33,538 bases of DNA from an uncultured Oscillospiraceae bacterium (GTDB lineage Bacteria; Bacillota; Clostridia; Oscillospirales; Oscillospiraceae), in the NCBI GenBank assembly GCA_900754515.1, contig CAAEDD010000114.1:1-33538 (forward strand), read 5' to 3'. Under the pieces are notes generated by a model. The model had not been told where the DNA came from and made no database searches. It worked only from the letters and a program-made list of their open reading frames with translations. Made by a program: the position numbers and the translations under genes. The number at the start of each line of letters is the position of its first letter. The first letter of the stretch is position 1. Of the stretch, positions 15,177 through 22,250 are shown piece after piece.

Positions 15177-16970
15177 ATGAAGCGGATACGAAAATATCTG
15201 GCGGGGCTGCTGTGCGCCGCCTGCCTGTTGGCGGCCTTACCCAGCGGGGCCTATGCAGCGAGCAATAACGGAGAACCGGCGGGCTTTGTGAGCCAGGTGA
15301 ACTCCGTGCTCATGATCCCACAGCTTGGCGGCACCATGCCCACAACGGCAGTGAACTATGTCCCCAATACCATAGTCACGGCAGAATGGAGCCCCTCAGG
15401 CCCTATAGAGGTGGATAAGGAATATAACTTCAAGCTGCGCCTGGTCCTGGGAGACGGCACCGGCTATCCCATGTATGTGTATGCCAGAGAGGGCACGGTG
15501 GATATAGCCCTGCAGTTCCCCTCCGGGCGCACCAGGAGCCTGGTGTCCCAGACCTTTGCAGAGAACCCCGGCATAGCCTGGCAGATAGATTACAATTACG
15601 TGAGCCGTCCGGGACTCTGGGTGTGGGGCACCATAAACTATGAGAACAATATACCCTTTACCCCCTACCACTCCATAAATTACAACGCCGACGGCGGCAG
15701 GATAGTCGGCAGCGGCTACCCCACCTATGCAGAGGACGGAGGCAATGTGCCCATGTCCAGCCTGCCCCAGGCGGAGAAAGAGGGCTATGTCTTTGGAGGC
15801 TGGGAGGTGGATAGCGGAGGCGGCTTACCTCCACTGGGTGGCCTGGAGGGTTATCTGTCGGAGATATATGGCCCGGTGTATTTAAAGGCAATATGGACCG
15901 AGGCCCCGGAGAGCTACAGCCTGAGCTTTGACTCTAACGGAGGCAGCGGCAGCATGGGCAGCATGACGGTGACGGAGGGGCAGTCCACAAGGCTGCCCAA
16001 TAACAGCTTTAGCAGGGAGGGCTATTACTTCACCGGCTGGAACACCAGGGCCGACGGCGGGGGAACAAGCTACAGCAACGGTGGCTATGCTACCTTCTAC
16101 GGCAACACCACCCTGTACGCCCAGTGGCAGAAGTACGCCGACCATGTGGTGAGCTTTTACAAGAACGACGGCAGCGGAGAGAGCCGCAGCCAGACCATAG
16201 CCTACGGCCAGAGCGGAACACTGGAGGCCAACAGCTTCACCAGAGAGGGCTACAGCTTCACCGGCTGGAACACCAAGGCCGACGGCAGCGGCACCAGCTA
16301 TAGCGACGGGGCCACGGTCACGCCCGGCGGGGACCTGGAGCTTTACGCCCAGTGGAAGGCGGAGAGCTACACCCTGAGCTTTGAACCCAACGGCGGCAGC
16401 GGGGAGATGGCGGCGGAGACCGTGACATACGGCGTGGCCACCCGGCTCCCGGAAAACGCTTTTACCAAGGATAAGTATAGCTTCACCGGCTGGAACACAA
16501 AGGCCGATGGCAGCGGCACAAGCTATGGGGACAGGGAGACGGTGAGCTTCACGGAGGACACGGTGCTCTATGCCCAGTGGGAGCTGGTGCCCAGCTATGT
16601 GGTGCTGATACCCGACGGGGACGACATAGCCATAGACCCGGTGACCAGAATAGGCACCGCCCAGATAGGGATAGAGACAGGCTCGGTCATACCTGAGGAC
16701 AGCCGCCTGAGGCTCAGCGTAAATGCCGGGAAGCACTATGAGGGCGGATACAGGATGATGACCGAGGCCGGGGACTGCACCGGCTATGCTCTCAGCTACA
16801 AGGGAGCGCAGGTAGACCCCGGCGGCAGCGGAAAGACGGCGGTGCTGGAGGAAGTAAGTTCCAATGAGGTGTATCTGGGCTTTCTCCGGGAGGTGAAGGC
16901 CGCAGCTGACCCGGCGAGGGCGGCGGGGAGGTACACCGACCTGCTGACCTTTTCCTTCGCCATAGTCTGA
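15177..16970 (+). CDS. Secreted InlB-repeat (Flg_new) surface protein with C-terminal paralogous domain
   Basis: 597 residues with a signal peptide (MKRIRKYLAGLLCAACLLAA, cleavage near AYAAS). A non-repeat N-terminal domain covers about residues 30-165. One divergent and three well-conserved Listeria-Bacteroides (InlB B-type) repeats follow, each with SFxxNGGSG, REGYxFTGWNT and LYAQW, between about residues 166 and 470. The last 125 residues (VVLIPDGDDIAIDP, LRLSVNAGKHYEGG, YALSYKGAQVDP, AAGRYTDLLTFSFAI) align along their length with the secreted protein at 14592. There is no sorting signal of its own. Adhesion or pilus-tip function is an inference from the repeats and the neighbouring LPxTG-like gene. 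Confidence 0.9.
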   Translation: MKRIRKYLAGLLCAACLLAALPSGAYAASNNGEPAGFVSQVNSVLMIPQLGGTMPTTAVNYVPNTIVTAEWSPSGPIEVDKEYNFKLRLVLGDGTGYPMYVYAREGTVDIALQFPSGRTRSLVSQTFAENPGIAWQIDYNYVSRPGLWVWGTINYENNIPFTPYHSINYNADGGRIVGSGYPTYAEDGGNVPMSSLPQAEKEGYVFGGWEVDSGGGLPPLGGLEGYLSEIYGPVYLKAIWTEAPESYSLSFDSNGGSGSMGSMTVTEGQSTRLPNNSFSREGYYFTGWNTRADGGGTSYSNGGYATFYGNTTLYAQWQKYADHVVSFYKNDGSGESRSQTIAYGQSGTLEANSFTREGYSFTGWNTKADGSGTSYSDGATVTPGGDLELYAQWKAESYTLSFEPNGGSGEMAAETVTYGVATRLPENAFTKDKYSFTGWNTKADGSGTSYGDRETVSFTEDTVLYAQWELVPSYVVLIPDGDDIAIDPVTRIGTAQIGIETGSVIPEDSRLRLSVNAGKHYEGGYRMMTEAGDCTGYALSYKGAQVDPGGSGKTAVLEEVSSNEVYLGFLREVKAAADPARAAGRYTDLLTFSFAIV

Positions 16971-16979
16971 GGTGAGAGG

Positions 16980-17060
16980 ATGAAGGACAGCAACCGCCGG
17001 GCTTTGCAGGCCATTTTTATCCTGCTGGTGATAGCCATCATCGTGACGATGTTCAGGTAG
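16980..17060 (+). CDS. 26-residue single-span membrane peptide
   Basis: GAGGTG lies five bases before ATG at 16980. The peptide reads MKDSNRRALQAIFILL and continues as VIAIIVTMFR: a charged N-terminus, a membrane-spanning stretch of about 14-15 hydrophobic residues and a terminal Arg. It lies nine bases after the InlB-repeat gene stop and before a bidirectional terminator, so it would be the last cistron of the surface operon. It may be a small accessory subunit or a chance frame; placement and ribosome site favour the former. Confidence 0.5.
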   Translation: MKDSNRRALQAIFILLVIAIIVTMFR

Positions 17061-17113
17061 ATTAAAAAGGAGGACTCAGAATAAGGCGGGGGTTCTCTTG
17101 CTGACAGAAAGAG

Positions 17114-17142
17114 AAAAGGGCACTCAATCGAGCGCCCTTTTT
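17114..17142. terminator. Bidirectional terminator between surface operon and toxin-antitoxin pair
   Basis: AAAAGGGCACTC (17114-17125) pairs with GAGCGCCCTTTT (17130-17141) with one mismatch and an AATC loop. A- and T-runs serve both strands. It separates converging transcription units. Confidence 0.8.
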
Positions 17143-17152
17143 CATTGTTTGC

Positions 17153-17440
17153 TTATTTGCCGAATAGGTCACTATGGGTTCCGGTTCGGGATAAGGTCAA
17201 TATAAGCAGGTCATTTTCGATACGGTAAATAAGCAGCCAATCCGGCTGGATATGGCATTCACGATGTCCGCTCCAGTTTCCCGTCAGAAAATGGTCTTTA
17301 TTTTTCTCTGGAAGCGGTTCGCCACTGGCCAGTTTGCGGATAATGTCATCAAGAAGGCTAATATCCAGCTGACGTTTTATAGCCACTTTGTAGTCCTTTT
17401 TAAACTGGTTAGTCCAGACGATATCCAAATGTCTGCTCAT
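17153..17440 (-). CDS. yafQ: YafQ-family mRNA interferase toxin (type II TA)
   Basis: This 95-residue RelE-superfamily toxin cleaves mRNA on the ribosome. The residues known from E. coli YafQ are all present at almost identical positions: His50, His63, Asp67-Trp68 in HIQPDWLLIY, Arg85 in LTLSRTG, His89 in THSDLF and Phe93. The toxin start overlaps the antitoxin stop by 4 bp, the usual antitoxin-first arrangement. The pair lies inside the ICE on the strand opposite to its neighbours and probably stabilises the element. Confidence 0.93.
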   Translation of the reverse strand: MSRHLDIVWTNQFKKDYKVAIKRQLDISLLDDIIRKLASGEPLPEKNKDHFLTGNWSGHRECHIQPDWLLIYRIENDLLILTLSRTGTHSDLFGK

Positions 17441-17712
17441 TCTTTCAATGCCCTCAAAGCTTCCTCTACATCGGAGTAACGCTTTACTGTCGAATCACGG
17501 GCGATCCGCTCTGCTTCCAGCATTGCAGCAATCGTCTCCTTGTTCGGCTGTTCTATGCGGACATCAAAGGGAAATCCACCGGCGCGGAGAGACTGACGAA
17601 GAAAGACATTGATGGCGGTCGTAAGATTTATGCCCAACTCACCATACAGAGCTTCGCACTGCTTTTTAATGTCACTATCCATGCGAACGCTGAAGTTGGT
17701 AGTAGTAGCCAT
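17437..17712 (-). CDS. dinJ: DinJ/RelB-family antitoxin
   Basis: 91 residues. The N-terminal ribbon-helix-helix is evident in TTTNFSVRMDSDIKKQCEAL and YGELGINLTTAINVFLRQS, and the C-terminal part would wrap the YafQ toxin. The ATG at 17712 is chosen because AAAGGAG lies nine bases upstream; two earlier in-frame ATGs sit too near that site. It is cotranscribed with the toxin from the promoter at 17746-17774 and would be expected to repress it. Confidence 0.92.
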   Translation of the reverse strand: MATTTNFSVRMDSDIKKQCEALYGELGINLTTAINVFLRQSLRAGGFPFDVRIEQPNKETIAAMLEAERIARDSTVKRYSDVEEALRALKE

Positions 17713-17745
17713 AATCATCAACTCCTTTCATAGCTATTGCGTATA

Positions 17746-17774
17746 TATTATATGCTAAATGCACTGCAAAATCA
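17746..17774 (-). promoter_or_regulatory. Promoter of the dinJ-yafQ pair
   Basis: Read on the minus strand, TTGATT (17774-17769) and a perfect TATAAT (17751-17746) are spaced by 17 bp. It lies 34 bp before the dinJ start. Confidence 0.75.
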
Positions 17775-17838
17775 ATGCGACATGCGGTAAATAACAATAG
17801 GTTTTTCAAAAAATTCAGAATTTAAGGAGGGAAGGCCA

Positions 17839-18744
17839 ATGAGCTATGAATACTTCTACGGCATAGAGTCGGAGAGCTTTTCGTTTTACCGTGTGCCCCG
17901 GCTGCTGGTGACGGGGGAACAGTACAGGCAGGTGTCCGCAGAGGCAAAGCTGCTCTACGGCCTGCTCCTGGACAGAATGGGCCTGTCTGCCAGAAACGGC
18001 TGGTACGACGGAGAGAACAGAGTGTACATCTACTACACGGTGGAGGAGATATGCCGTGACCTGAACTGCGGCCACGACAAGGCGGGAAAGCTGCTGGCAG
18101 AGCTGGACAGCAAAAAGGGCATCGGCCTTATAGAGAGGGTGAAGCAGGGCCAGGGCAGACCTACCCGGATATATGTGAAACGCTTTACCGGTGAGGCGGA
18201 GCCTGACTGCGGCCAAGCCGGACATCTGAAAAACCGAAGTCTTGAAAGCGGAAAATCCGAGGTGCAGACATCTGAAAATCCGAGGTCTGGACATCGGGAA
18301 ATCCGAAGTGCAGACATCGAAAAATCCGACGCAAATTATACTGATAATAACTATACTGAGTTTAGTTATAACTATCCATCTATCAATCAGGGGGAGTATG
18401 AGGAGAAGATGGAGGAGACAAAAAAGCAGTTGGATTACTCGCTCCTTGCGGAGAGCTATCCCAACGACGACCCGGAATCCCTGGTGGAGCTGGTGTGCGA
18501 GGTGCTGTGTTCCTCCATGCCCAGCATCAGACTGGGAGGGGAGAACCTGCCAATGACCAGAGTCAAAGCCCGGTACCGACGGCTGCGCTTTGAACACATA
18601 GCCTATGTGCTGGACTCCCTGCGCCTGAGCGAAAGCAGAATACACAACATAAAGGCCTATCTTCTCCGGGCGCTGTATGACGCCCCGGTGACTATAGGCC
18701 CATTTTATTCCAATGCCGTGAGATGTGACTGTGCAGGTGACTGA
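17839..18744 (+). CDS. repA: RepA_N-type replication initiator with DUF6017-like C-terminus
   Basis: 301 residues. Residues 1-115 match the RepA_N initiator domain: YFYGIESESFSFYRVPRLLV, SAEAKLLYGLLLDRMGLSAR, VYIYYTVEEICRDLNCGHDK and GLIERVKQGQGRPTRIYVK. Residues about 190-301 correspond to the conserved C-terminal domain of Clostridia/ICE homologues (DUF6017): MTRVKARYRRLRFEHIAYVL and ESRIHNIKAYLLRALYDAP. Between them lies a low-conservation linker encoded by five 23-bp iterons. RepA_N proteins start theta replication of many Gram-positive plasmids from an origin inside the rep gene, so the circular ICE may replicate. AAGGAGG precedes the ATG. The gene ends directly at a GTGTCTCA-type palindrome. 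Confidence 0.9.
   Translation: MSYEYFYGIESESFSFYRVPRLLVTGEQYRQVSAEAKLLYGLLLDRMGLSARNGWYDGENRVYIYYTVEEICRDLNCGHDKAGKLLAELDSKKGIGLIERVKQGQGRPTRIYVKRFTGEAEPDCGQAGHLKNRSLESGKSEVQTSENPRSGHREIRSADIEKSDANYTDNNYTEFSYNYPSINQGEYEEKMEETKKQLDYSLLAESYPNDDPESLVELVCEVLCSSMPSIRLGGENLPMTRVKARYRRLRFEHIAYVLDSLRLSESRIHNIKAYLLRALYDAPVTIGPFYSNAVRCDCAGD
18221..18335 (+). repeat. Five tandem 23-bp iterons inside repA, putative replication origin
   Basis: Units start at 18221, 18244, 18267, 18290 and 18313, an exact 23-bp period. The typical unit begins GACATCTGAAAATCCGAGGT followed by three variable bases; unit 2 differs most at its left end (GAAAGCGG). Because 23 is not a multiple of three, successive units are read in different frames. 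The conservation is therefore of DNA, not of peptide, which is what initiator-binding iterons would show. In-gene origins are established for RepA_N plasmids. Confidence 0.85.
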
Positions 18745-18777
18745 AAATGTGTCTCACGGCGAAACGCATTTTTTTGA
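18744..18777. repeat. Imperfect GTGTCTCA-type palindrome between repA and parB
   Basis: AAAATGTGTCTCAC is followed by GGCGAAACGCATTTTTTT. The left arm is the family consensus; the right arm has diverged to GAAACGCAT, the same form as at the right edge of the window. The T-run ends 13 bases before the parB-like start and the element begins at the repA stop. Confidence 0.75.
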
Positions 18778-18789
18778 AGGAGGGAACTT

Positions 18790-20478
18790 ATGACGGATGA
18801 AAACTTGGCGGGACTCAGTCCACAGAATATTGCCCTGGAAAAGATACGTCCCCTGCCGGGACTGGAAGAGGACAAGCAGCCGGACAAGGCCTATGGCAGC
18901 CTGGTGAGCAGCATACTCATAAACGGGGTGAAGGAGCCGCTGCTGCTGCGCCCCATGGAAGGGGGAGAGTATCAGCTGGTGTCCGGCTACAGGCGGCTGA
19001 GAGCCTGCCGCCTGGCAAAGCTGAAGGAGATACCCGCCCTGGTCTATGACATGACGGAGCAGGATGCTTTGGACTACAGGGCAAAAGCAGCCCAGCAGCC
19101 TGATACGCCCATACCCGGCAAGCCGGTGCAGGAGGAAAAAGCGGCAGATGTCCAGGAGAGAGAACGGCTGGAAAAGCCTGAGGGAAAAGCTCCCAAGGAG
19201 ACCAAGGCCAAGAAGCCCAAGACTCAGCCGAAAGCGCCGGAGGGCCCGGCGGCGGAGGGGCCTGCCGGCACTGCCATAACAAAGATATTGGACAGCCGTC
19301 TGACGCCACCTGGAGATAAGGATAAGAAGAGCTTCCAGGCGCCTGGGGAGGGGGAGGCCTTCTCAGTCATGCTTCATCCCGGCTATCTGAAAAAGGCGGA
19401 GATAAACAGCTTTTCCGTGGACAGGGAAGCCGACGACTTCAAGGAGCTGTACAAATCCATTGAACGCTTTGGAGTAAAGGAGCCGGTGCTGGCAAGAGTG
19501 GGAGCCGACGGGGAGCTTGAAATACTCTCCGGCCAGCGGCGGCACCTGATAGCTTCGGAGCTGAATTATCCGGTGCCCACAATAATCCAGCAGTTGGACG
19601 ATGACGACGCCAGGATATTGGTGGCGGACGGAAACCTCCACAGGGAGCATATATCCACCTACGACCAGGCCAGGGCCCTGAGGATGAAGGCCGACTCCAT
19701 GAAGCGCAAGGCTGGGAGAAGAAGCAAGGGCAGCAAAGCCGCCGCCTATACCGATGAGCTTCTGGCCAGCGAAATGGGCATGAACGTGAGCAAGCTGAAC
19801 CGGCTCATGAAGCTATCCGAGGCCAGCCCCAGGGTGTGCGAAATGGTGGATGAGGGGAGCCTGGCCCTGTCCATAGCTTACAACATAGCTTTCCTGTCGC
19901 CGGAGGTCCAGGACATGGTGGTGGACCTGGCGGACATAAACGTCAAGCTGAGCAGCGAAAACACCAACCGGCTAAAGGAAGTGTCCCGTGGAGAAAAGCT
20001 GGACTATGACAAGGTGCGGGATGTACTGGAGGGAAGATACCCGCCGCCCAGGGAAGTGGAGACAGCGCCGCCTGGGGAGAAGCCGGAGGCAGCGGATACT
20101 CCGGCACCCAAGGAGGATGCCGCACCGTTGAGCATACCTCCGGCCCCGGTGACGGTGCCGGAGTCGCCGGATGCCATGGAGGCGGGACAGCCGGAACCAG
20201 CCGCCCCGGAAGCTGCAAAGCAGACGGGAGAGATACCCCAGCCCGGCGCGGTTGAGCCAAGGGAACCGGCACCAAAAGCCATGGAGGCCCAGGACAGGGA
20301 GAGCAGCTATACCACCAGGATAGTCCTCACCGGCGACCGGCTGAGAAAATATTTCCCGGACGTGAGCATGACTCCCAGGGAGATAGAGGACAGCGTGTAT
20401 GAGGCCTTGGAGGAGCGCCGCCAGCGCCAGGAAAAGCTGAAGCAGAAGACGGAGATACTGAAAGGGAAGGAGCGATGA
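18790..20478 (+). CDS. ParB/RepB/Spo0J-family protein with two ParB N-terminal domains
   Basis: 562 residues. The first ParB-like domain (about 12-95) has YGSLVSSILINGVKEPLLLR and LVSGYRRLRACRLAKLKEIP. A Lys/Pro-rich linker follows. A second, fuller ParB domain (about 195-440) has FKELYKSIERFGVKEPVLAR, ILSGQRRHLIASEL, the NLHREHI motif and an HTH section ELLASEMGMNVSKLNRLMKL. A long Pro/Glu/Ala linker and a C-terminal helical tail complete it. ParB proteins bind centromere-like sites and act as CTP-dependent clamps. No ParA ATPase is encoded in the window, so partition or a regulatory role is open. GGAGGGA precedes the ATG. Confidence 0.88.
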   Translation: MTDENLAGLSPQNIALEKIRPLPGLEEDKQPDKAYGSLVSSILINGVKEPLLLRPMEGGEYQLVSGYRRLRACRLAKLKEIPALVYDMTEQDALDYRAKAAQQPDTPIPGKPVQEEKAADVQERERLEKPEGKAPKETKAKKPKTQPKAPEGPAAEGPAGTAITKILDSRLTPPGDKDKKSFQAPGEGEAFSVMLHPGYLKKAEINSFSVDREADDFKELYKSIERFGVKEPVLARVGADGELEILSGQRRHLIASELNYPVPTIIQQLDDDDARILVADGNLHREHISTYDQARALRMKADSMKRKAGRRSKGSKAAAYTDELLASEMGMNVSKLNRLMKLSEASPRVCEMVDEGSLALSIAYNIAFLSPEVQDMVVDLADINVKLSSENTNRLKEVSRGEKLDYDKVRDVLEGRYPPPREVETAPPGEKPEAADTPAPKEDAAPLSIPPAPVTVPESPDAMEAGQPEPAAPEAAKQTGEIPQPGAVEPREPAPKAMEAQDRESSYTTRIVLTGDRLRKYFPDVSMTPREIEDSVYEALEERRQRQEKLKQKTEILKGKER

Positions 20479-20481
20479 GCA

Positions 20482-20883
20482 TTGAACGTACTGGTAGTTG
20501 AACCCGGAGTGCTGCCCTATGAGAAAGAGGTAAACGGCCTGGAGGAGATGCAGGCCACTGTGGGCGGAATGATAGATGCAATTTATCCCTATGAGGAGCC
20601 GGTGGCGCTTGTCTGTAATGACGAGGGAATTTTGTTGGGCCTTCCCTTTAACCGCAGCGTTGAAAACGGCTACGGCGGCATATTCGGCACCTTTTTTGTA
20701 TGCGGCCTGGGAGAGGAAAATTTTGACTCCCTCAGTCCTGAGCACATGGAAAAATTCAAGGAGAAATTCAAACGTGCGGAGATACTGCTGGGCGTCATGG
20801 GCGATCAGCCTTTTACCCTAAAGGTGGAGGCCAGGCCCAGACAGCAGGAGAAGACCACTGAGCATGAACAGCCCCAGCGATAA
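20482..20883 (+). CDS. DUF3846 family protein
   Basis: 133 residues, beginning MNVLVVEPGVLPYEKEVNGL, the standard start of DUF3846 proteins found in ICEs and phages. LVCNDEGILLGLPFNR and GTFFVCGL follow. The start is TTG at 20482 with AAGGAG eight bases upstream. It follows the parB-like stop by three bases and overlaps the next gene by 20 bp. The function is unknown. Confidence 0.85.
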   Translation: MNVLVVEPGVLPYEKEVNGLEEMQATVGGMIDAIYPYEEPVALVCNDEGILLGLPFNRSVENGYGGIFGTFFVCGLGEENFDSLSPEHMEKFKEKFKRAEILLGVMGDQPFTLKVEARPRQQEKTTEHEQPQR

Positions 20884-21817
20884 CAGAAGCGACCGGGTGA
20901 GGGAGCTGACACAAAAGCTGGAAGAGGGAGTAAAAGGAGTCTTTGAAAGCGACAGATACAGAGCGTATCTAGGAGCCATGTCCAAGCTCCATAACTACAG
21001 CTTTGGAAATGTCCTGCTCATACTGATGCAGTGCCCTGAGGCCAGTATGGTGGCAGGATACACCACCTGGAAAAAAGCTTTCGGCCGCAGCGTGAAGAAA
21101 GGGGAGCACGGCATACAGATAATAGCCCCGATCCAGAGCTCACGCCTGGCCCGGCGCCCCAGACTGGACCCCGATACCGGGGAACCGGTCCTGGGGCCGG
21201 AGGGCAAAGAAGAGACGGAGCCTGTGTTCGTCAGCTACCGGAGCTTTCGCCCGACCTATGTGTTCGATGTGAGCCAGACTGAGGGCAGAGAGCTGCCCAG
21301 CCTGGGAGTAAACGAGCTTCAGGGGGATGCGGCAGATTTTAATAGGCTGTACTCCGCTCTGGAGAACCTCAGCCCGGTGCCCATACAATTCCGGGAGCCT
21401 CAGGTATCCAAGGGATGCTACAGCCACAGGGAGCGGCGCATCTATATTAACCAAGGCATGAGCCAGGTGCAGACCCTGAAGACCCTGATACATGAGACTG
21501 CCCACGCAAAGCTCCACGCCCTTCCTGTGGAGAATGGAAAAGTAAAGGCTGCGCCGGTTAAGGACCGGCGCAGCCGTGAGGTGGAGGCGGAGAGCATAGC
21601 CTATGTGGTGTGTAAGCATTTTGGTATAGATACTTCAGATTACTCCTTTGGCTATATCACGTCCTGGAGCAGCGGAAAGGAGCTGGAGGAACTGAAGTCT
21701 TCCCTGGACTGCATAAGCAAGACCGCCAGGGAACTGATATCCGGGATAGAACAGCAGATGCCGGAGCCGGCTATTGGCACAGAGGTTAAAGAGCCGGAGA
21801 AATGTGTCTCACGGTGA
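20864..21817 (+). CDS. ArdC-like antirestriction protein with zinc metallopeptidase-type domain
   Basis: 317 residues. The N-terminal ArdC domain (about 10-150) carries YSFGNVLLILMQCPEASMVA, GYTTWKKAFGRSVKKGEHGI and a YVFDVSQTEG strand. The C-terminal IrrE-like domain has HETAH at 210-214 and a downstream acidic motif EVEAESIAYVVCKHFG (about 239-254) that would complete the zinc site. ArdC proteins bind single-stranded DNA and protect incoming conjugative DNA from restriction, which fits the ICE. The last codons (KCVSR and stop) lie inside the palindrome at 21799-21827. Confidence 0.87.
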   Translation: MNSPSDNRSDRVRELTQKLEEGVKGVFESDRYRAYLGAMSKLHNYSFGNVLLILMQCPEASMVAGYTTWKKAFGRSVKKGEHGIQIIAPIQSSRLARRPRLDPDTGEPVLGPEGKEETEPVFVSYRSFRPTYVFDVSQTEGRELPSLGVNELQGDAADFNRLYSALENLSPVPIQFREPQVSKGCYSHRERRIYINQGMSQVQTLKTLIHETAHAKLHALPVENGKVKAAPVKDRRSREVEAESIAYVVCKHFGIDTSDYSFGYITSWSSGKELEELKSSLDCISKTARELISGIEQQMPEPAIGTEVKEPEKCVSR

Positions 21818-21827
21818 GACACATTTC
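21799..21827. repeat. Perfect palindrome containing the ardC-like stop codon
   Basis: GAAATGTGTCTCAC (21799-21812) and its exact complement (21814-21827) flank one central G. The ardC-like TGA is at 21815-21817. Unlike the copies at 11214 and 22946 there is no T-run afterwards, so its conservation is not explained by termination alone. Confidence 0.85.
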
Positions 21828-21841
21828 CTCAGCGCCATTTG

Positions 21842-21897
21842 TTGAATGTATGGCAAAATTTTAGTATAATGTCTCCAGAAAGTACTGTATGGAGACA
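21842..21897 (+). promoter_or_regulatory. Consensus promoter with inverted repeat at the start site
   Basis: TTGAAT (21842-21847), a 17-bp spacer and a perfect TATAAT (21865-21870) are followed by an inverted repeat: TGTCTCCA (21870-21877) and TGGAGACA (21890-21897). It would drive the antitoxin-like gene; the repeat is a likely operator for that protein or a leader hairpin. Confidence 0.75.
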
Positions 21898-22104
21898 ACA
21901 ATTTGGATATGGCAGTATGTCATAACCGATAACGGAGAGGTGAATTTTGTGATGATAGACAGTGAAGCCTATAGCCATTGGGAGAAGATGATGAAGCTGA
22001 GAGAAGAATTGCTTTCTGTGGAAGAAGGCCGTATATCCGGAAAGACGGGGTACAGCCTGGATGAACTGGACAGCTATCTTAATAACATAATCGACGAGAG
22101 CTGA
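21889..22104 (+). CDS. Small Phd/YefM-like antitoxin (possibly truncated), no intact toxin
   Basis: 71 residues from ATG 21889, or about 51 from ATG 21952, which has GGAGAGG upstream. ITDNGEVNFVMIDSEAYSHW resembles the second half of the Phd/YefM DNA-binding domain. LLSVEEGRISGKTGYSLDEL followed by DSYLNNIIDES is a common antitoxin C-terminus. The N-terminal DNA-binding section of Phd proteins is missing. No RelE/ParE-like frame follows in the 146 bp before the next gene. It has its own strong promoter. Confidence 0.6.
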   Translation: METTIWIWQYVITDNGEVNFVMIDSEAYSHWEKMMKLREELLSVEEGRISGKTGYSLDELDSYLNNIIDES

Positions 22105-22250
22105 ATTGTAGAGTGTAGGATAATAATTTCATATCACTGGTATGCTAAGGAGGATGAGCGGCCCTGCGCCGCAGTCCCGGCAAGTATGGCATTTGGTAGC
22201 ACAAACGTCCAGACAATGTATATGAATATGGTTAATGTAATAAGGAGTGT

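Noticed and set aside
15882..16736. A 284-codon minus-strand frame and the repeated DNA under it
   Set aside because: The repeats are codons of InlB-type protein repeats; the antisense frame is a by-product.
17061..17110. AAAGGAGG at about 17068 suggesting another small gene
   Set aside because: No usable start codon with a sensible frame follows before the terminator.
18221..18335. CRISPR-like array
   Set aside because: The 23-bp units are directly adjacent with no spacers and lie inside a coding gene; iterons explain them.
22105..22250. Possible RelE/ParE toxin after the Phd-like gene
   Set aside because: Only a vague resemblance (RVRIIIS) in a frame that is not continuous; no toxin motif could be followed.
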